This document shows positions 25,446 to 36,366 of a stretch of DNA of 36,474 bases, piece after piece. The stretch covers positions 1 through 36,474 of the forward strand of contig JAKFYE010000043.1 in assembly GCA_021731045.1 (NCBI GenBank), in the 5' to 3' direction. The translations under genes and the position numbers were made by a program. The notes below the pieces were generated by a model, which saw only the letters and a program-made list of their open reading frames with translations, did not search any database and was not told the origin of the DNA. How positions within the stretch are numbered: position 1 is the stretch's first letter; each line of letters starts with the position of its first letter. This DNA is from Bdellovibrionales bacterium. GTDB taxonomy: Bacteria; Bdellovibrionota; Bdellovibrionia; Bdellovibrionales; JAKFYE01.

Positions 25446-25467
25446 GGAAAACTCTTTGGAGTTTTCC
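25446..25467 (+). promoter_or_regulatory. hairpin after rplA
   Basis: GGAAAACTC (25446-25454) pairs with GAGTTTTCC (25459-25467) around TTTG. It follows the rplA stop by 9 bp and has no T tract after it. It probably protects the 3' end or separates rplA from the rplJ leader rather than terminating. Confidence 0.5.
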
Positions 25468-25600
25468 AAACACGCGGTCAGAGACCGAAGGTGAGAGTCG
25501 CGAGACCTCGTAATTTCCCAGCAGAGGGAGTGCCTTCCGAGACGAGCGGAGAAAGATTAGTCCATTTGACTTACACAAGTAATGATCAAAAACGGACTCT
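25468..25600 (+). ncRNA. ribosomal protein L10 leader
   Basis: The 215-bp gap before rplJ holds a GC-rich segment with GTCAGAGACCGAAGGTGAGAG and a matching TGCCTTCCGAGACGAG, the kind of pairing seen in L10 leaders. A second stem pairs AGTCC/TTTGA (25559-25569) with TCAAA/GGACT (25586-25598). In known cases the L10(L7/L12)4 complex binds this leader and represses rplJ-rplL. The assignment is by position and look, not by a covariance-model hit. Confidence 0.65.
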
Positions 25601-25602
25601 GA

Positions 25603-25647
25603 ACTCCTCATCGGTATTAACTACCGCGATTCTATGAAAGGAGGAGT
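25603..25647 (+). promoter_or_regulatory. SD-sequestering element before rplJ
   Basis: ACTCCTC (25603-25609) is exactly complementary to GAGGAGT (25641-25647), which covers part of the rplJ SD (AAAGGAGGAG). Between them lies a small hairpin CGGTA (25612-25616)/TACCG (25622-25626). The fold would hide the ribosome site and could be opened or stabilised by L10 binding upstream. Confidence 0.45.
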
Positions 25648-25652
25648 GACGA

Positions 25653-26180
25653 GTGGATAGATCACAAAAGACACAGCAGATCGCAGGCATTTCTGAACGT
25701 TTTGCGAAAGCCAAGGCCGCGTTTTTGGTCGACTTCAAAGGTATGACAGTCGAACAAGTAACAGCGTTGCGTAAAGGTTTACGTAAAGACAATGCAGAAA
25801 TGAAAGTCGTACGTAATACGTTAGCGAAGCTGGCGTTGAAGGATCATCCGGCCGTTTCCGAAGCAATTTCAAATGATCTCGTTGGTACCAACGCGGTCGT
25901 GTTTGCTTACGGAGATGCAAGTTCATCAGCGAAAACACTTTCGAATTTTACGAAAGACATTGAGGTGATGCAACTTAAGGGCGGCGTTATGGACGGGAAA
26001 AGACTTAGCCAAGAAATGGTAAGTTACCTGGCCACGCTACCGGGCAAGGATGTACTTCGGGCTCAGTTGTTGGGACTTTTCCAAGCACCAGCATCCAAAT
26101 TCGTTCGCACATTGGCAGCCGCACCTACGGGCTTCCTAACTGTGCTTAACGCGCGAAAAGAAAAACTAGAAACAAATTAA
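25653..26180 (+). CDS. rplJ: 50S ribosomal protein L10
   Basis: L10 anchors L7/L12 dimers to the ribosome. The 175 residues include AAFLVDFKGMTVEQVTALRK and RNTLAKLAL, followed by a C-terminal helix that binds L12 dimers. The GTG start at 25653 has a very strong SD (AAAGGAGGAG, 25637-25646) 6 nt upstream, which the leader may mask. rplL follows after 26 bp. Confidence 0.97.
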   Translation: MDRSQKTQQIAGISERFAKAKAAFLVDFKGMTVEQVTALRKGLRKDNAEMKVVRNTLAKLALKDHPAVSEAISNDLVGTNAVVFAYGDASSSAKTLSNFTKDIEVMQLKGGVMDGKRLSQEMVSYLATLPGKDVLRAQLLGLFQAPASKFVRTLAAAPTGFLTVLNARKEKLETN

Positions 26181-26206
26181 TTTAATAAACTTTTAAGGAG
26201 TTAAAA

Positions 26207-26578
26207 ATGTCAGTAAATAAAGAACAAGTCGTAGAATTTCTATCAGGAATGCCCGTTATCGAACTAGCTGGATTAATAAAAGATCTAGAAGAAAAGTGGG
26301 GCGTAAGCGCAGCTGCTCCCGTAGCCGCTGCTGGTCCTGCTGCAGCTGCTGCACCAACAGAAGAGAAAACTGAATTCACAGTTGTCCTTGCTGATGCTGG
26401 CGCTAACAAAATCAACGTAATTAAAGAAGTTCGTACTCTTACAGGCCTTGGCTTGAAAGAAGCGAAAGACCTCGTTGAGGGCGCTCCAAAAACAGTAAAA
26501 GAAGGCGTGAATAAAGAAGAAGCTGAGAAGATGAAAAAAGCTCTCGAAGCTGCTGGTGGAAAAGTACAACTTAAATAG
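26207..26578 (+). CDS. rplL: 50S ribosomal protein L7/L12
   Basis: This is the multi-copy stalk protein that recruits translation GTPases. The 123 residues have an N-terminal dimerisation helix, an Ala/Pro hinge ([15 protein letters not shown]) and the C-terminal domain with [17 protein letters not shown]. The AAGGAG SD precedes the ATG. It must be made in excess over L10, and its own strong SD fits this. Confidence 0.98.
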   Translation: MSVNKEQVVEFLSGMPVIELAGLIKDLEEKWGVSAAAPVAAAGPAAAAAPTEEKTEFTVVLADAGANKINVIKEVRTLTGLGLKEAKDLVEGAPKTVKEGVNKEEAEKMKKALEAAGGKVQLK

Positions 26579-26599
26579 TTTGTACGTATAAGTGTGATT

Positions 26600-26626
26600 T
26601 TTGGGGGCGGCTCCGGCTCCCCCAAA
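26600..26626 (+). terminator. attenuator hairpin between rplL and rpoB
   Basis: TTTGGGGG (26600-26607) pairs with CCCCCAAA (26619-26626), followed by GTTTTCT. The T tract is interrupted, so read-through to rpoB is expected. A partial terminator in this gap is known from other bacteria and lowers rpoBC relative to L7/L12. Confidence 0.6.
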
Positions 26627-26686
26627 GTTTTCTGCAGTAGTGAGCAAGTTAGTAGTTTTGGCTATTTAAATTAAAGGAGCGCGCGA

Positions 26687-29600
26687 ATGGCGACAAGCTT
26701 AACAGCATCGACGATTCGAGTTCGAAGAAATTTCGCTAAGAACAGACAAGTCATTAAGATTCCAAATCTTATTGAGCTACAAAAAAAATCATATGAAGAG
26801 TTTCTCCAAAAAGAAGTAGATCCAGATCGCCGTACAGACACTGGTTTGCAAGGTGTTTTTAAGTCGGTGTTTCCGATCTCAAACTTCAATAATACTTCAA
26901 GCTTGGAGTTTGTCTCTTACACACTTGAACCACCAAAGTACGACGTAGAAGAATGTCGTCAACGTGGAATGACCTATGCAGCACCAATGAAGGTTACTCT
27001 CCGTCTTATCGTTTTTGACGTTGAAGAAGAAACTGAAGCGCGAAGTATTCGCGATGTAAAAGAACAAGAAATTTATCTTGGGGAAATCCCATTGATGACG
27101 GCAAATGGCTCGTTCATCATTAACGGAACAGAGCGCGTGGTTGTGTCTCAGTTGCACCGTTCTCCAGGTGTTTTCTTTGATCACGATGGTGGTAAGAGTC
27201 ACGCTTCCGGAAAGCTTTTGTATTCCGCACGCGTAATTCCATACCGCGGATCTTGGTTAGATTTTGAATTTGATCAAAAAGATTTAATTTATGTCCGTAT
27301 CGATCGTCGCAGAAAATTCCCAGCCACGATTTTACTAAAAGCTTTGAGCTTTGCAGTCGAAGAGTTGCTTGAGCATTTCTACGATCTCGACAAAGTGGTT
27401 TTTGGAAAAGGTGGAGTAGTAAAACGAACTCTCAACATCGAAAAGATGGTGGGACAACGGGCTCTTGCCGATATTAAAGATCCGAAGAATGGCGAAGTGC
27501 TCGTAAAAATGGGCCGTCGTATCACTCGCGCGGTTGTTAAAAAAGTTCAAAGCATTGGTTTAAAAGAAATTGAAATTTCTGAAACTGATCTTGAAGGTAA
27601 GGTTTTAGCAAAAGCCGTGATCGATGAATCGACCGGTGAAGTAGTTGCTGAAAGCAATACCGAACTTACAAAAGATGCAATCCAAGCTATTAAAGCGACC
27701 GGAGCTAAAGAAATTTATCTTATTTTCTTTGATGGCTTAGCAGTAGGTCCGTTCTTACGTAATACTTTGTTAGTAGATAAAGTGAACACCGAAGACGAAG
27801 CGCTGATCGAAATTTATAAGCGTCTACGCCCAGGTGAGCCTCCAACGGTTGATGCTTCAAAAGAGTTCTTCCAACGTTTATTCTTTGATCCAGAGACTTA
27901 TGATCTTTCTGAGGTTGGTCGTCTAAAAATCAACCACAAGTTCTCTATTTCAATGGAAGAATGTCCGGTTGAACACAGAACGCTGACTAAAAAAGATATT
28001 CTAAGCGTTGTTAAAACCTTGATTGATTTGAAAAACGGTCGTGGCGTGATTGATGATATCGATCACCTTGGCAACCGTCGTATTCGTTCCGTTGGTGAAT
28101 TATTAGAAAACCAATACCGCATCGGTCTCGTAAGAATGGAGCGCGCGATTCGTGAGAGAATGTCGCTTCAAGATATCGAAACGATGATGCCGCATGATTT
28201 GGTGAACGCAAAACCAGTCAACGCCGTGGTAAAAGAGTTCTTCGGTTCAAGCCAATTGTCACAATTTATGGATCAAACAAACCCACTTTCTGAGATTACT
28301 CACAAACGTCGTTTGTCGGCTCTCGGACCTGGTGGTTTAACTCGTGACCGCGCGGGCTTTGAAGTTCGTGACGTGCATCCAACGCATTACGGTCGTATTT
28401 GTCCAATCGAAACTCCAGAAGGACCAAACATCGGTTTGATCGCGTCTCTTGCAACTTATGCGCGCATCAATGATTACGGATTTATTGAAACTCCTTATCG
28501 TAAAGTGACGGGCGGAAAAGTTGGCAAAGACATTGAGTACCTTTCAGCTTTAGAAGAGCAAGGTCATGTGATCGCTCAAGCCGAGTTGATTGCAGACTTT
28601 GAAAAGAAAAAAGATGCTCTAGCTAGCGTTCGTATCAATGGAGATTACGACAACGTTGAAAAAGACAAAGTTACTCTTATGGACGTTTCGCCGTCGCAAC
28701 TCGTATCAATTGCTGCGTCGTTAATTCCATTCCTCGAGCATGACGATGCGAACAGAGCCTTGATGGGTTCGAACATGCAACGTCAGGCAGTTCCTTTGCT
28801 TCGCTCAAGCGCTCCGCTTGTTGGAACGGGAGTTGAGCAATTGGTCGCGCGTGACTCGGGAACTTCAATCGTGTGTCAAAATGACGGTGAAGTTGAAGAG
28901 GTCGATGCGGGTCGTATCGTGGTTCGTCGCCAAGCAAAAGCGGGCGGACTCGGAGCCAATGTCGATATTTATAATTTAACAAAATACCAACGTACAAACC
29001 AAAACACGTGCTTTAACCAAAAGCCGATCGTGCGTGCGGGTGAACAAGTAAAAGCCGGAGATATTCTTGCAGACGGTCCAGCAACAGATAAAGGCGAACT
29101 CGCTCTAGGACAAAACGTGACAATCGCGTTTACTCCTTGGATGGGTTACAACTTTGAAGATTCGATCTTGATCTCTGAAAGAATGATTAAGAACGATGCT
29201 TTCACATCTGTACACATCGAAGAATTCGAGTGTATTGCGCGTGACACGAAACTTGGAAAAGAAGAAATCTCGCGCGATATCGCAAACGTGGGTGAAGAGG
29301 CCTTAAAAGATCTCGACAACACGGGTGTAATTCGTATCGGTGCCGAAGTAAAACCAGGCCATATCCTTGTTGGTAAAGTTACACCAAAAGGTGAGACGCA
29401 ATTGTCGCCAGAAGAAAAACTTCTTCGTGCGATCTTCGGTGAAAAAGCCGGAGACGTTCGCGATACATCTTTACGAGTTCCGTCAGGAGTGACAGGAACT
29501 ATCATCGATGCGCAAGTTTATAGCCGTGAAGGCGCAGAACGCGACGAACGTTTACAAGCGATCATCAAAGAGAAAAAAGCGAAACTTGAAAAAGATTTGA

Positions 29601-30838
29601 TGGTTGAACAAAACGTTATTCGTAACAACGCTCTTGATAAATTAAAGTCAGTTGTTGTCGGTAAGAAAACAACGGGCGTTCTTTTATCAGAAGACGGATC
29701 ACAAAAACTTCTTGGAAAAGGTGACGAGATCAAAGCCGAAGATCTCGAGACAATTCCATTTGAATTGTTAAGCTACATTCCTCTTGAGAGTGATCTTGAG
29801 TTCCAAGTGACTAAAGTGATCGACAATGCTCGTAACCAACTTGATGCCGTAAAAATGATCTTTAACGAGAAGTTAGATCGCCTCAAAAAAGGTGACGAAC
29901 TTCCTCCAGGCGTTATCAAAATGGTAAAAGTTTACGTTGCGATTAAACGTAAGCTTCAAGTGGGTGATAAGTTTGCCGGACGTCATGGTAACAAGGGTGT
30001 TATTTCTCGCATTATGCCAGAAGAAGACATGCCGTATTTGGCGGATGGACGACCTGTCGACATGGTTCTCAATCCACTCGGCGTTCCTTCTCGTATGAAC
30101 ATCGGGCAGATTCTCGAAGTGCATTTGGGCTGGGCCGCACGTCACTTAGGTGAGCAAATTCAAACTTACCTTGATAAGTGGAATGCAGAGTCCGCAAAAG
30201 ACGCACTCAAGAAAATTTATACAACAGATGAAACCGCAAAAGTAATTGATGCGGCAGATGAAAATTCGCTCAAGCGAATGATTCAAGACGTAAAAGACGG
30301 TGTTCATATTGCAACACCAGTATTTGACGGTGCTGAAGAGTCAGAGATTAAAAACTTACTCACAATGGCAGACTTGCCAACGCGTGGTCAGACAATCTTG
30401 TTTGACGGACGAACAGGTGAGCCGTTCGAAAATCCTGTTACTGTCGGTGTCATGTACATCTTGAAACTTCACCATCTCGTAGAAGAAAAAATTCACGCTC
30501 GATCGATCGGGCCATACTCACTCGTGTCGCAACAGCCTCTTGGCGGTAAAGCACAGTTTGGTGGTCAGCGTTTGGGAGAGATGGAAGTTTGGGCGATCGA
30601 AGCTTACGGCGCGGCGTACTCGTTACAAGAATTCCTCACAGTTAAGTCAGATGACGTGGCTGGAAGAACTCGTATGTACGAGAGCATCGTGAAAGGCGAC
30701 AACACACTTGAACCAGGCTTGCCTGAGTCCTTCAACGTGTTGATCAAAGAACTTCAGAGCTTGGCGCTTAACGTTGAGTTGATCGAGTCTGATATTCTAA
30801 CTGATAAGCCACCGGTAGCCCCAGTTATTGAACAATAA
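26687..30838 (+). CDS. rpoB: RNA polymerase beta subunit
   Basis: This is the catalytic beta subunit (1383 residues, slightly longer than the 1342 of E. coli). The rifampicin-pocket segment reads [20 protein letters not shown], then [10 protein letters not shown], with the Asp, His and Ser residues often changed in resistance all in the sensitive state. The active-site region [10 protein letters not shown] and a C-terminal [16 protein letters not shown] are present. The SD GGAG lies 9 nt before the ATG. It is co-transcribed with rpoC 61 bp downstream. Confidence 0.99.
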   Translation: MATSLTASTIRVRRNFAKNRQVIKIPNLIELQKKSYEEFLQKEVDPDRRTDTGLQGVFKSVFPISNFNNTSSLEFVSYTLEPPKYDVEECRQRGMTYAAPMKVTLRLIVFDVEEETEARSIRDVKEQEIYLGEIPLMTANGSFIINGTERVVVSQLHRSPGVFFDHDGGKSHASGKLLYSARVIPYRGSWLDFEFDQKDLIYVRIDRRRKFPATILLKALSFAVEELLEHFYDLDKVVFGKGGVVKRTLNIEKMVGQRALADIKDPKNGEVLVKMGRRITRAVVKKVQSIGLKEIEISETDLEGKVLAKAVIDESTGEVVAESNTELTKDAIQAIKATGAKEIYLIFFDGLAVGPFLRNTLLVDKVNTEDEALIEIYKRLRPGEPPTVDASKEFFQRLFFDPETYDLSEVGRLKINHKFSISMEECPVEHRTLTKKDILSVVKTLIDLKNGRGVIDDIDHLGNRRIRSVGELLENQYRIGLVRMERAIRERMSLQDIETMMPHDLVNAKPVNAVVKEFFGSSQLSQFMDQTNPLSEITHKRRLSALGPGGLTRDRAGFEVRDVHPTHYGRICPIETPEGPNIGLIASLATYARINDYGFIETPYRKVTGGKVGKDIEYLSALEEQGHVIAQAELIADFEKKKDALASVRINGDYDNVEKDKVTLMDVSPSQLVSIAASLIPFLEHDDANRALMGSNMQRQAVPLLRSSAPLVGTGVEQLVARDSGTSIVCQNDGEVEEVDAGRIVVRRQAKAGGLGANVDIYNLTKYQRTNQNTCFNQKPIVRAGEQVKAGDILADGPATDKGELALGQNVTIAFTPWMGYNFEDSILISERMIKNDAFTSVHIEEFECIARDTKLGKEEISRDIANVGEEALKDLDNTGVIRIGAEVKPGHILVGKVTPKGETQLSPEEKLLRAIFGEKAGDVRDTSLRVPSGVTGTIIDAQVYSREGAERDERLQAIIKEKKAKLEKDLMVEQNVIRNNALDKLKSVVVGKKTTGVLLSEDGSQKLLGKGDEIKAEDLETIPFELLSYIPLESDLEFQVTKVIDNARNQLDAVKMIFNEKLDRLKKGDELPPGVIKMVKVYVAIKRKLQVGDKFAGRHGNKGVISRIMPEEDMPYLADGRPVDMVLNPLGVPSRMNIGQILEVHLGWAARHLGEQIQTYLDKWNAESAKDALKKIYTTDETAKVIDAADENSLKRMIQDVKDGVHIATPVFDGAEESEIKNLLTMADLPTRGQTILFDGRTGEPFENPVTVGVMYILKLHHLVEEKIHARSIGPYSLVSQQPLGGKAQFGGQRLGEMEVWAIEAYGAAYSLQEFLTVKSDDVAGRTRMYESIVKGDNTLEPGLPESFNVLIKELQSLALNVELIESDILTDKPPVAPVIEQ

Positions 30839-30899
30839 TTGGGTAGATAAAGATGATGATAGAGATTTTAAATTTTAGGTTAAAAACAAGGAGCAACCC

Positions 30900-33800
30900 T
30901 TGAAAGATTTGTTAAATTTTTTCGATAAACCAAAAGATCCACTCGCATTTAATGCGGTTCGAATTTCTTTGGCTTCGCCAGAGATGATTCGTGGTTGGTC
31001 ACATGGCGAAGTTAAAAAGCCAGAGACGATTAACTACCGAACATTCAAACCCGAGCGTGACGGATTGTTCTGCGCGAAGATTTTTGGTCCTATTAAGGAT
31101 TACGAATGTCTTTGCGGTAAGTATAAGCGAATGAAGTATCGCGGAGTGATCTGTGAGAAGTGTGGCGTTGAAGTCACGCAATCCAAAGTTCGCCGTGAGC
31201 GCATGGGTCACATTGAACTTGCAACTCCGGTTGCGCACATCTGGTTCCTTCGTTCGTTGCCATCTCGTATCGCGAATCTTCTCAACCACACATTAAAAGA
31301 TGTTGAGAAAGTTTTGTACTGCGAAGCTCACTTGGTTGTGGATCCAATGGAAACCGACCTTGAAGAAGGTTCGATCCTCAACGACGAAGCTTATCAAGCT
31401 GCTCTTGAAGCTCACGGACCAAACTTCAAAGCCATGATGGGTGGAGAAGCTCTTCGTGAAACTTTGAGAAAAATTGATCCTGAGTTCTTGTCTCGTAAAC
31501 TTCGTAAAGAAATTAAAGAGACAAACTCTGAAGCTCAAATCAAAAAACTTACAAAACGTTTGAAGGTTGTCGAAGCTTTCAAAGGTTCAATCAATCGCCC
31601 AGAATGGATGATGTTAGATGTGATCCCGGTGATTCCACCAGATCTACGTCCACTCGTACCTTTGGATGGCGGTCGTTTTGCGACTTCGGATTTGAACGAT
31701 CTTTACCGTCGCGTGATCAACCGAAACAACCGTTTGAAACGCCTTCAAGAGTTAAACGCTCCTGAAATCATTATCCGAAACGAAAAGCGCATGCTTCAAG
31801 AATCCGTCGACGCGCTCTTTGATAACGGTCGTCGCGGAAAAACATTTACAGGTCCAAACAAGCGTCCGTTGCGTTCTCTCAGCGATATGTTGAAAGGTAA
31901 GCAAGGTCGTTTCCGTCAAAACTTACTTGGAAAACGTGTGGATTACTCGGGCCGTTCGGTGATCGTGGTGGGGCCAACGTTACGTTTGCACCAGTGTGGT
32001 CTTCCAAAAAAGATGGCGCTCGAATTATTCAAACCGTTTGTTTACAACAAACTTGAAGAAAAAGGTTTCTCTTCAACAATTAAACAAGCAAAACGCTTGG
32101 TTGAAGACGAAGTGACAGAAGTTTGGGATATTTTAGCAGAGGTTGTAAAAGAGCATCCGGTGCTCCTCAACCGTGCGCCAACTCTTCACAGACTTGGTAT
32201 TCAAGCCTTTGAGCCTACTTTGTTAGAAGGAAAAGCGATCCAATTGCATCCACTCGTCTGTGCGGCATTCAACGCCGACTTTGACGGTGACCAAATGGCC
32301 GTGCACGTTCCGCTTTCTATCGAAGCTCAAGTGGAAGCTCGCGTACTTATGATGTCGACAAACAACATCTTAAGCCCTGCGAGTGGTAAACCAATCATCA
32401 ACCCATCTCAGGATATCGTACTCGGTATTTACTGGATGACGCGTGTTCGTCCAGGTGCAAAAGGCACAGGGATGATCTTCTCGGGACTTGATGAAGTTGT
32501 TTACGCTTACGAAACTAAAAAAATTGATCTTCAAGCTGAAATCAAAGTTCGTATTAATGGAAAGCTTCAATCGACATCTGTCGGTCGTGCGATTTTGAGC
32601 GACATCGTTCCTGATGAAGTCGACTTTAAAATCGTCAACACCGTGATGACGAAAAAACAAATTGCATTGCTTATTGACTCGACCTTCCGGGTCGCGGGAG
32701 CAAAAGCAACGGTTCTCCTTGCAGATAAATTGATGCAAATGGGCTTCCGTTTCTCAACTCAAGCTGGGATCTCGATCTGTCTAGATGACATGATTATTCC
32801 AACGAACAAAGACATGTTGATTGGTGCGACCGAAAAACAAGTACAAGAAATTCAACGTCAATACGATGAAGGTCTTATTACCGATGGTGAGCGCTACAAC
32901 AAAGTTGTGGATTTGTGGTCGCAAACTGCCGATCGTCTCGCAAAAGAGATGATGGCCGGGATCGAAACACAAGAGTTTGTCGTCGATGGCAAGAAAACTA
33001 TCGGACCAAGTTTCAACAGCATTTTCATCATGGCAGATTCTGGAGCACGGGGTAGTGCGGCTCAGATTCGTCAGCTCGCGGGAATGCGAGGTCTAATGGC
33101 AAAACCATCGGGCGAGATTATCGAAGCACCGATCACGGCAAACTTCCGTGAAGGTCTATCGGTGATCGAATACTTTATTTCGACTCACGGAGCTCGTAAA
33201 GGTTTGGCCGATACAGCTCTTAAAACGGCAAACTCAGGATACCTCACGCGCCGTCTAGTGGACGTTGCTCAAGATTGTATTATCACAGAGTTTGATTGCG
33301 GAATAAAAGAAGGTATGACGGTTTCTCCACTCTTAGAAGGTGGCGAAATTATTCAACCACTCGGCGATCGTATCTTAGGTCGTATCGCACTTGAGTCGAT
33401 CGTAGACCCGTACAATCAAGAAGTGATTGTTCAGGTTAATGAAGAGATCACTGAAGACGCGGTTAAACGCATCGACGATCTTGGAATTGAACAAGTTAAA
33501 ATTCGCTCGGTCCTTATCTGTCAGACAAAACGCGGAGTATGCGTAAAATGTTACGGTCGGGATCTCGCACGCGGAAACGTGGTGAACCTTGGTGAGACGG
33601 TCGGTATTATCGCCGCTCAATCTATCGGTGAGCCAGGTACGCAATTAACGATGAGAACGTTCCACTTAGGTGGTACGGCCACTCGCGCGGTTGAGCAATC
33701 TGTTCACGAAGCACGTCATGATGGATCGTTGAAATTCTCAGGAATTAACTTCGTTCCAAATCGCGACGGTAAATTTACAGTTATGAATCGTAACGGTGAA

Positions 33801-35021
33801 GTTATCATTAGCGACAGCACAGGCCGTGAACGCGATCGTTTCAAACTCGTGTACGGTGCGATTTTAAATTACAAAGAAGGCGCGACAGTTAAAAAAGGCG
33901 ATGTCATTGCAGAGTGGGATCCTTACTCGAACCCAATTATCTCTGAAGTTTCAGGTGTCATTAACTTCAAAGACATCGAAGAAGGTGTCACGATGACAGA
34001 ACAAGTCGATTCCGTAACTGGATTTGCGACTAAAGTTATCATGGAAGGTAAAGATTCTGATGTTAAGCCGACCGTTTTCTTAACTGATAAAAACGGAAAA
34101 GAAGTTCTTCAGCCAAATCGTGATGTACCAGTAAAATACGTTCTTCCGGTCGACGCACAATTACTTGTGACGAACGAACAAGAAGTTCACTCTGGTGACG
34201 TCATCGCGAAAATCCACAGAGAGACGACAAAAACTCGTGATATCACGGGCGGTCTTCCTCGAGTGGCTGAACTTTTTGAAGCTCGTAAACCTAAAGAAGC
34301 GGCGATCATTACTGAAATCGACGGTTACGTCAGTTTCGGTAAGGATATGAAAGGTAAACAGCGCGTGATCGTAACTCCAGAAGTTGGCGAACAGCGTGAG
34401 TACTTGATTCCAAAAGGTAAACATATCGCGGTTCGAGAAGGTGAATTTGTTCGTGCGGGTGAAGCCCTCATGGACGGACCAACAAATCCGCATGACGTAC
34501 TTGCCGTTCTTGGAGAAGCTGAACTTGCTGCTTACATGGTAAATGAAATTCAAGAAGTTTACCGTCTTCAAGGTGTGACGATTAACGATAAGCACATCGA
34601 AGTTATGGTTCGCCAAATGCTTCGTCGTGTTGAAGTTATCGATTCCGGTGATACAACGTTCTTAGCTGGGGAGCACATAGAAAAACCAGAGTTTGACGAA
34701 GAGAATTTACGAGTCCAACAAGAGGGTGGTCAAATTGCCACTTACAAGGCGCTTTTGTTAGGTATTACAAAAGCATCTCTCTCGACAGAATCCTGGATTT
34801 CAGCTGCGTCCTTCCAAGAAACAACGAAAGTGTTAACGGAAGCCGCAATAAACTCTCGTACGGATAATTTACGAGGATTAAAAGAGTCCATTATTATGGG
34901 TCGCTTGGTTCCAGCTGGAACTGGCTTGCCATGTTACAAACGCTGGAAAGTCTCCGTTGAAGAAGTAGATGATGATCGACCATCACATTTACCATTCGGA
35001 ATGGGTCTCCCGGCACATTAA
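30900..35021 (+). CDS. rpoC: RNA polymerase beta' subunit
   Basis: This is the catalytic beta' subunit (1373 residues). Visible are the N-terminal zinc ribbon ([20 protein letters not shown]), the Mg-binding [12 protein letters not shown], and the second zinc site (DCG..., [13 protein letters not shown]). The C-terminal [20 protein letters not shown] is also present. Start is TTG at 30900 with AAGGAG 7 nt upstream; the residues [10 protein letters not shown] match the usual N-terminus. No large lineage insertion or split was noticed. Confidence 0.99.
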   Translation: MKDLLNFFDKPKDPLAFNAVRISLASPEMIRGWSHGEVKKPETINYRTFKPERDGLFCAKIFGPIKDYECLCGKYKRMKYRGVICEKCGVEVTQSKVRRERMGHIELATPVAHIWFLRSLPSRIANLLNHTLKDVEKVLYCEAHLVVDPMETDLEEGSILNDEAYQAALEAHGPNFKAMMGGEALRETLRKIDPEFLSRKLRKEIKETNSEAQIKKLTKRLKVVEAFKGSINRPEWMMLDVIPVIPPDLRPLVPLDGGRFATSDLNDLYRRVINRNNRLKRLQELNAPEIIIRNEKRMLQESVDALFDNGRRGKTFTGPNKRPLRSLSDMLKGKQGRFRQNLLGKRVDYSGRSVIVVGPTLRLHQCGLPKKMALELFKPFVYNKLEEKGFSSTIKQAKRLVEDEVTEVWDILAEVVKEHPVLLNRAPTLHRLGIQAFEPTLLEGKAIQLHPLVCAAFNADFDGDQMAVHVPLSIEAQVEARVLMMSTNNILSPASGKPIINPSQDIVLGIYWMTRVRPGAKGTGMIFSGLDEVVYAYETKKIDLQAEIKVRINGKLQSTSVGRAILSDIVPDEVDFKIVNTVMTKKQIALLIDSTFRVAGAKATVLLADKLMQMGFRFSTQAGISICLDDMIIPTNKDMLIGATEKQVQEIQRQYDEGLITDGERYNKVVDLWSQTADRLAKEMMAGIETQEFVVDGKKTIGPSFNSIFIMADSGARGSAAQIRQLAGMRGLMAKPSGEIIEAPITANFREGLSVIEYFISTHGARKGLADTALKTANSGYLTRRLVDVAQDCIITEFDCGIKEGMTVSPLLEGGEIIQPLGDRILGRIALESIVDPYNQEVIVQVNEEITEDAVKRIDDLGIEQVKIRSVLICQTKRGVCVKCYGRDLARGNVVNLGETVGIIAAQSIGEPGTQLTMRTFHLGGTATRAVEQSVHEARHDGSLKFSGINFVPNRDGKFTVMNRNGEVIISDSTGRERDRFKLVYGAILNYKEGATVKKGDVIAEWDPYSNPIISEVSGVINFKDIEEGVTMTEQVDSVTGFATKVIMEGKDSDVKPTVFLTDKNGKEVLQPNRDVPVKYVLPVDAQLLVTNEQEVHSGDVIAKIHRETTKTRDITGGLPRVAELFEARKPKEAAIITEIDGYVSFGKDMKGKQRVIVTPEVGEQREYLIPKGKHIAVREGEFVRAGEALMDGPTNPHDVLAVLGEAELAAYMVNEIQEVYRLQGVTINDKHIEVMVRQMLRRVEVIDSGDTTFLAGEHIEKPEFDEENLRVQQEGGQIATYKALLLGITKASLSTESWISAASFQETTKVLTEAAINSRTDNLRGLKESIIMGRLVPAGTGLPCYKRWKVSVEEVDDDRPSHLPFGMGLPAH

Positions 35022-35033
35022 TCTGCATTACAG

Positions 35034-35057
35034 CCCGAAAGCGTTGATGTTTTCGGG
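35034..35057 (+). terminator. intrinsic terminator after rpoC
   Basis: CCCGAAA (35034-35040) pairs with TTTCGGG (35051-35057), followed by TCTTTT. The 10-nt loop and broken T tract suggest partial termination. rpsL begins 72 bp later without another obvious promoter, so some read-through is likely. Confidence 0.6.
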
Positions 35058-35128
35058 TCTTTTAAATATTGACGAATAGGGCTAGAAAGCTTAGAAATTG
35101 CCCTTTAATAGAGGTAGGAAACACTAGA

Positions 35129-35503
35129 ATGCCAACAATTAACCAGTTAATTCGTCGCGAGCGACAAGTACAAAAATCACGTACAAAAGCACCAGCTCTT
35201 ATGAGCTGCCCGCAAAAACGTGGAGTTTGCACACGCGTATATACAACAACTCCTAAAAAACCAAACTCAGCTTTGCGTAAAGTTGCGCGGGTTCGTTTAT
35301 CAAATGGTTTCGAAGTGACTTCGTACATTCCTGGAATTGGTCACAACCTTCAAGAGCACAGTGTGGTCTTGATTCGTGGTGGTCGGGTAAAAGATCTTCC
35401 AGGAGTTCGTTACCACATCATTCGCGGTGTTCTTGATACTCAAGGCGTTGCCAACCGACTTTCTAGCCGTTCAAAGTACGGCGCGAAAAAACCAAAGAAG
35501 TAA
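35129..35503 (+). CDS. rpsL: 30S ribosomal protein S12
   Basis: S12 sits at the decoding centre. The 124 residues begin MPTINQLIR, the usual start. An in-frame codon at 35069 would add 20 unrelated residues and is rejected. The SD AGGTAGGA (35112-35119) supports 35129. The decoding loop [12 protein letters not shown] and [13 protein letters not shown] carry the lysines of streptomycin-sensitive strains. rpsG follows after 14 bp. Confidence 0.98.
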   Translation: MPTINQLIRRERQVQKSRTKAPALMSCPQKRGVCTRVYTTTPKKPNSALRKVARVRLSNGFEVTSYIPGIGHNLQEHSVVLIRGGRVKDLPGVRYHIIRGVLDTQGVANRLSSRSKYGAKKPKK

Positions 35504-35517
35504 AAGGAATTAAATAA

Positions 35518-35991
35518 ATGTCTCGTAGAAAAGGCGTCACAAAAAGAGAAGTACTTCCAGATCCAGTCTATAACGATGTGATTCTCACAAAATTTGTTAA
35601 CACCGTTATGATTCAAGGTAAAAAAGGAATTGCACAAGCGATCGTTTACGGTGCGCTTGATGAAATGAAAAAGAAAATTGCAGCTGAAGAGCCTCTCGCG
35701 TCTTTCAAAAAAGCACTTGAGAATTGCAAACCAGCTCTTGAAGTTCGCTCTCGCCGTGTGGGTGGAGCTACTTACCAAGTTCCTGTGGATGTTCGTCCGT
35801 CTCGTCGTCAAGCTTTAGCTATGCGATGGATTGTAACGTACGCGCGTGAGCGTGGAGAAAAATCAATGTCGCAAAGATTGGCTGCAGAGCTCATCGACGC
35901 TTACAACAACCGTGGCAACGCAATCAAAAAGCGTGAAGACGTTCACAGAATGGCCGAAGCAAATAAAGCTTTCAGTCACTACAACTGGTAA
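35518..35991 (+). CDS. rpsG: 30S ribosomal protein S7
   Basis: S7 nucleates assembly of the 30S head and contacts tRNA at the E site. The 157 residues show the usual MSRRKG start, [16 protein letters not shown] and [15 protein letters not shown] at the end. The length is typical. The following gene is rpsN at 11 bp, where fusA is usual. Confidence 0.98.
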   Translation: MSRRKGVTKREVLPDPVYNDVILTKFVNTVMIQGKKGIAQAIVYGALDEMKKKIAAEEPLASFKKALENCKPALEVRSRRVGGATYQVPVDVRPSRRQALAMRWIVTYARERGEKSMSQRLAAELIDAYNNRGNAIKKREDVHRMAEANKAFSHYNW

Positions 35992-36002
35992 TTGAGGAAA
36001 TA

Positions 36003-36308
36003 ATGGCAAAACTCTCAAGCATCGAAAAAAATAACACACGAAAAAAAATCGTCGCTCGCTCTGCAAAAAAGAGAAACGCACTTCGTGATAAATCAAAAGA
36101 TTCAAACCTAACTTACGAAGAACGCGCGGACGCCCGTTTGGCTCTTCAAAAAATGAAACGCAACACGATCGCCGATCGCGTGCGCAATCGTTGTGAACTC
36201 TCTGGTCGCCCTCGCGGCAACCTTAGAAAGTTCAAGCTTTCACGTATCGCCTTCCGCAAATTGGCGAACGACGGCCTTATCCCAGGCGTAACAAAAGCAT
36301 CTTGGTAA
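36003..36308 (+). CDS. rpsN: 30S ribosomal protein S14, zinc-independent form
   Basis: S14 belongs to the 30S head. The 101 residues contain the hallmark [12 protein letters not shown] and end GVTKASW. The length and the single Cys show the long form without CxxC zinc sites. rpsN normally lies in the spc operon with rplE and rpsH. Here it follows rpsG, in the place of fusA. Such an extra or moved copy can be a zinc-starvation paralogue, but the window does not show whether another rpsN exists. A strong terminator follows. Confidence 0.96.
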   Translation: MAKLSSIEKNNTRKKIVARSAKKRNALRDKSKDSNLTYEERADARLALQKMKRNTIADRVRNRCELSGRPRGNLRKFKLSRIAFRKLANDGLIPGVTKASW

Positions 36309-36335
36309 TTTAAAAAAAATAATTTCAGATTTCCC

Positions 36336-36360
36336 AAAAGCCGCTCCCAAAGCGGCTTTT
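36336..36360 (+). terminator. intrinsic terminator after rpsN
   Basis: AAAAGCCGCT (36336-36345) pairs with AGCGGCTTTT (36351-36360) around CCCAA, followed by further T. This is a textbook terminator closing the ribosomal/RNA-polymerase block. Confidence 0.92.
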
Positions 36361-36366
36361 TTTATA

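Noticed and set aside
34161..34616. 151-residue minus-strand ORF inside rpoC
   Set aside because: It is a shadow of rpoC, with no start signal and no domain.
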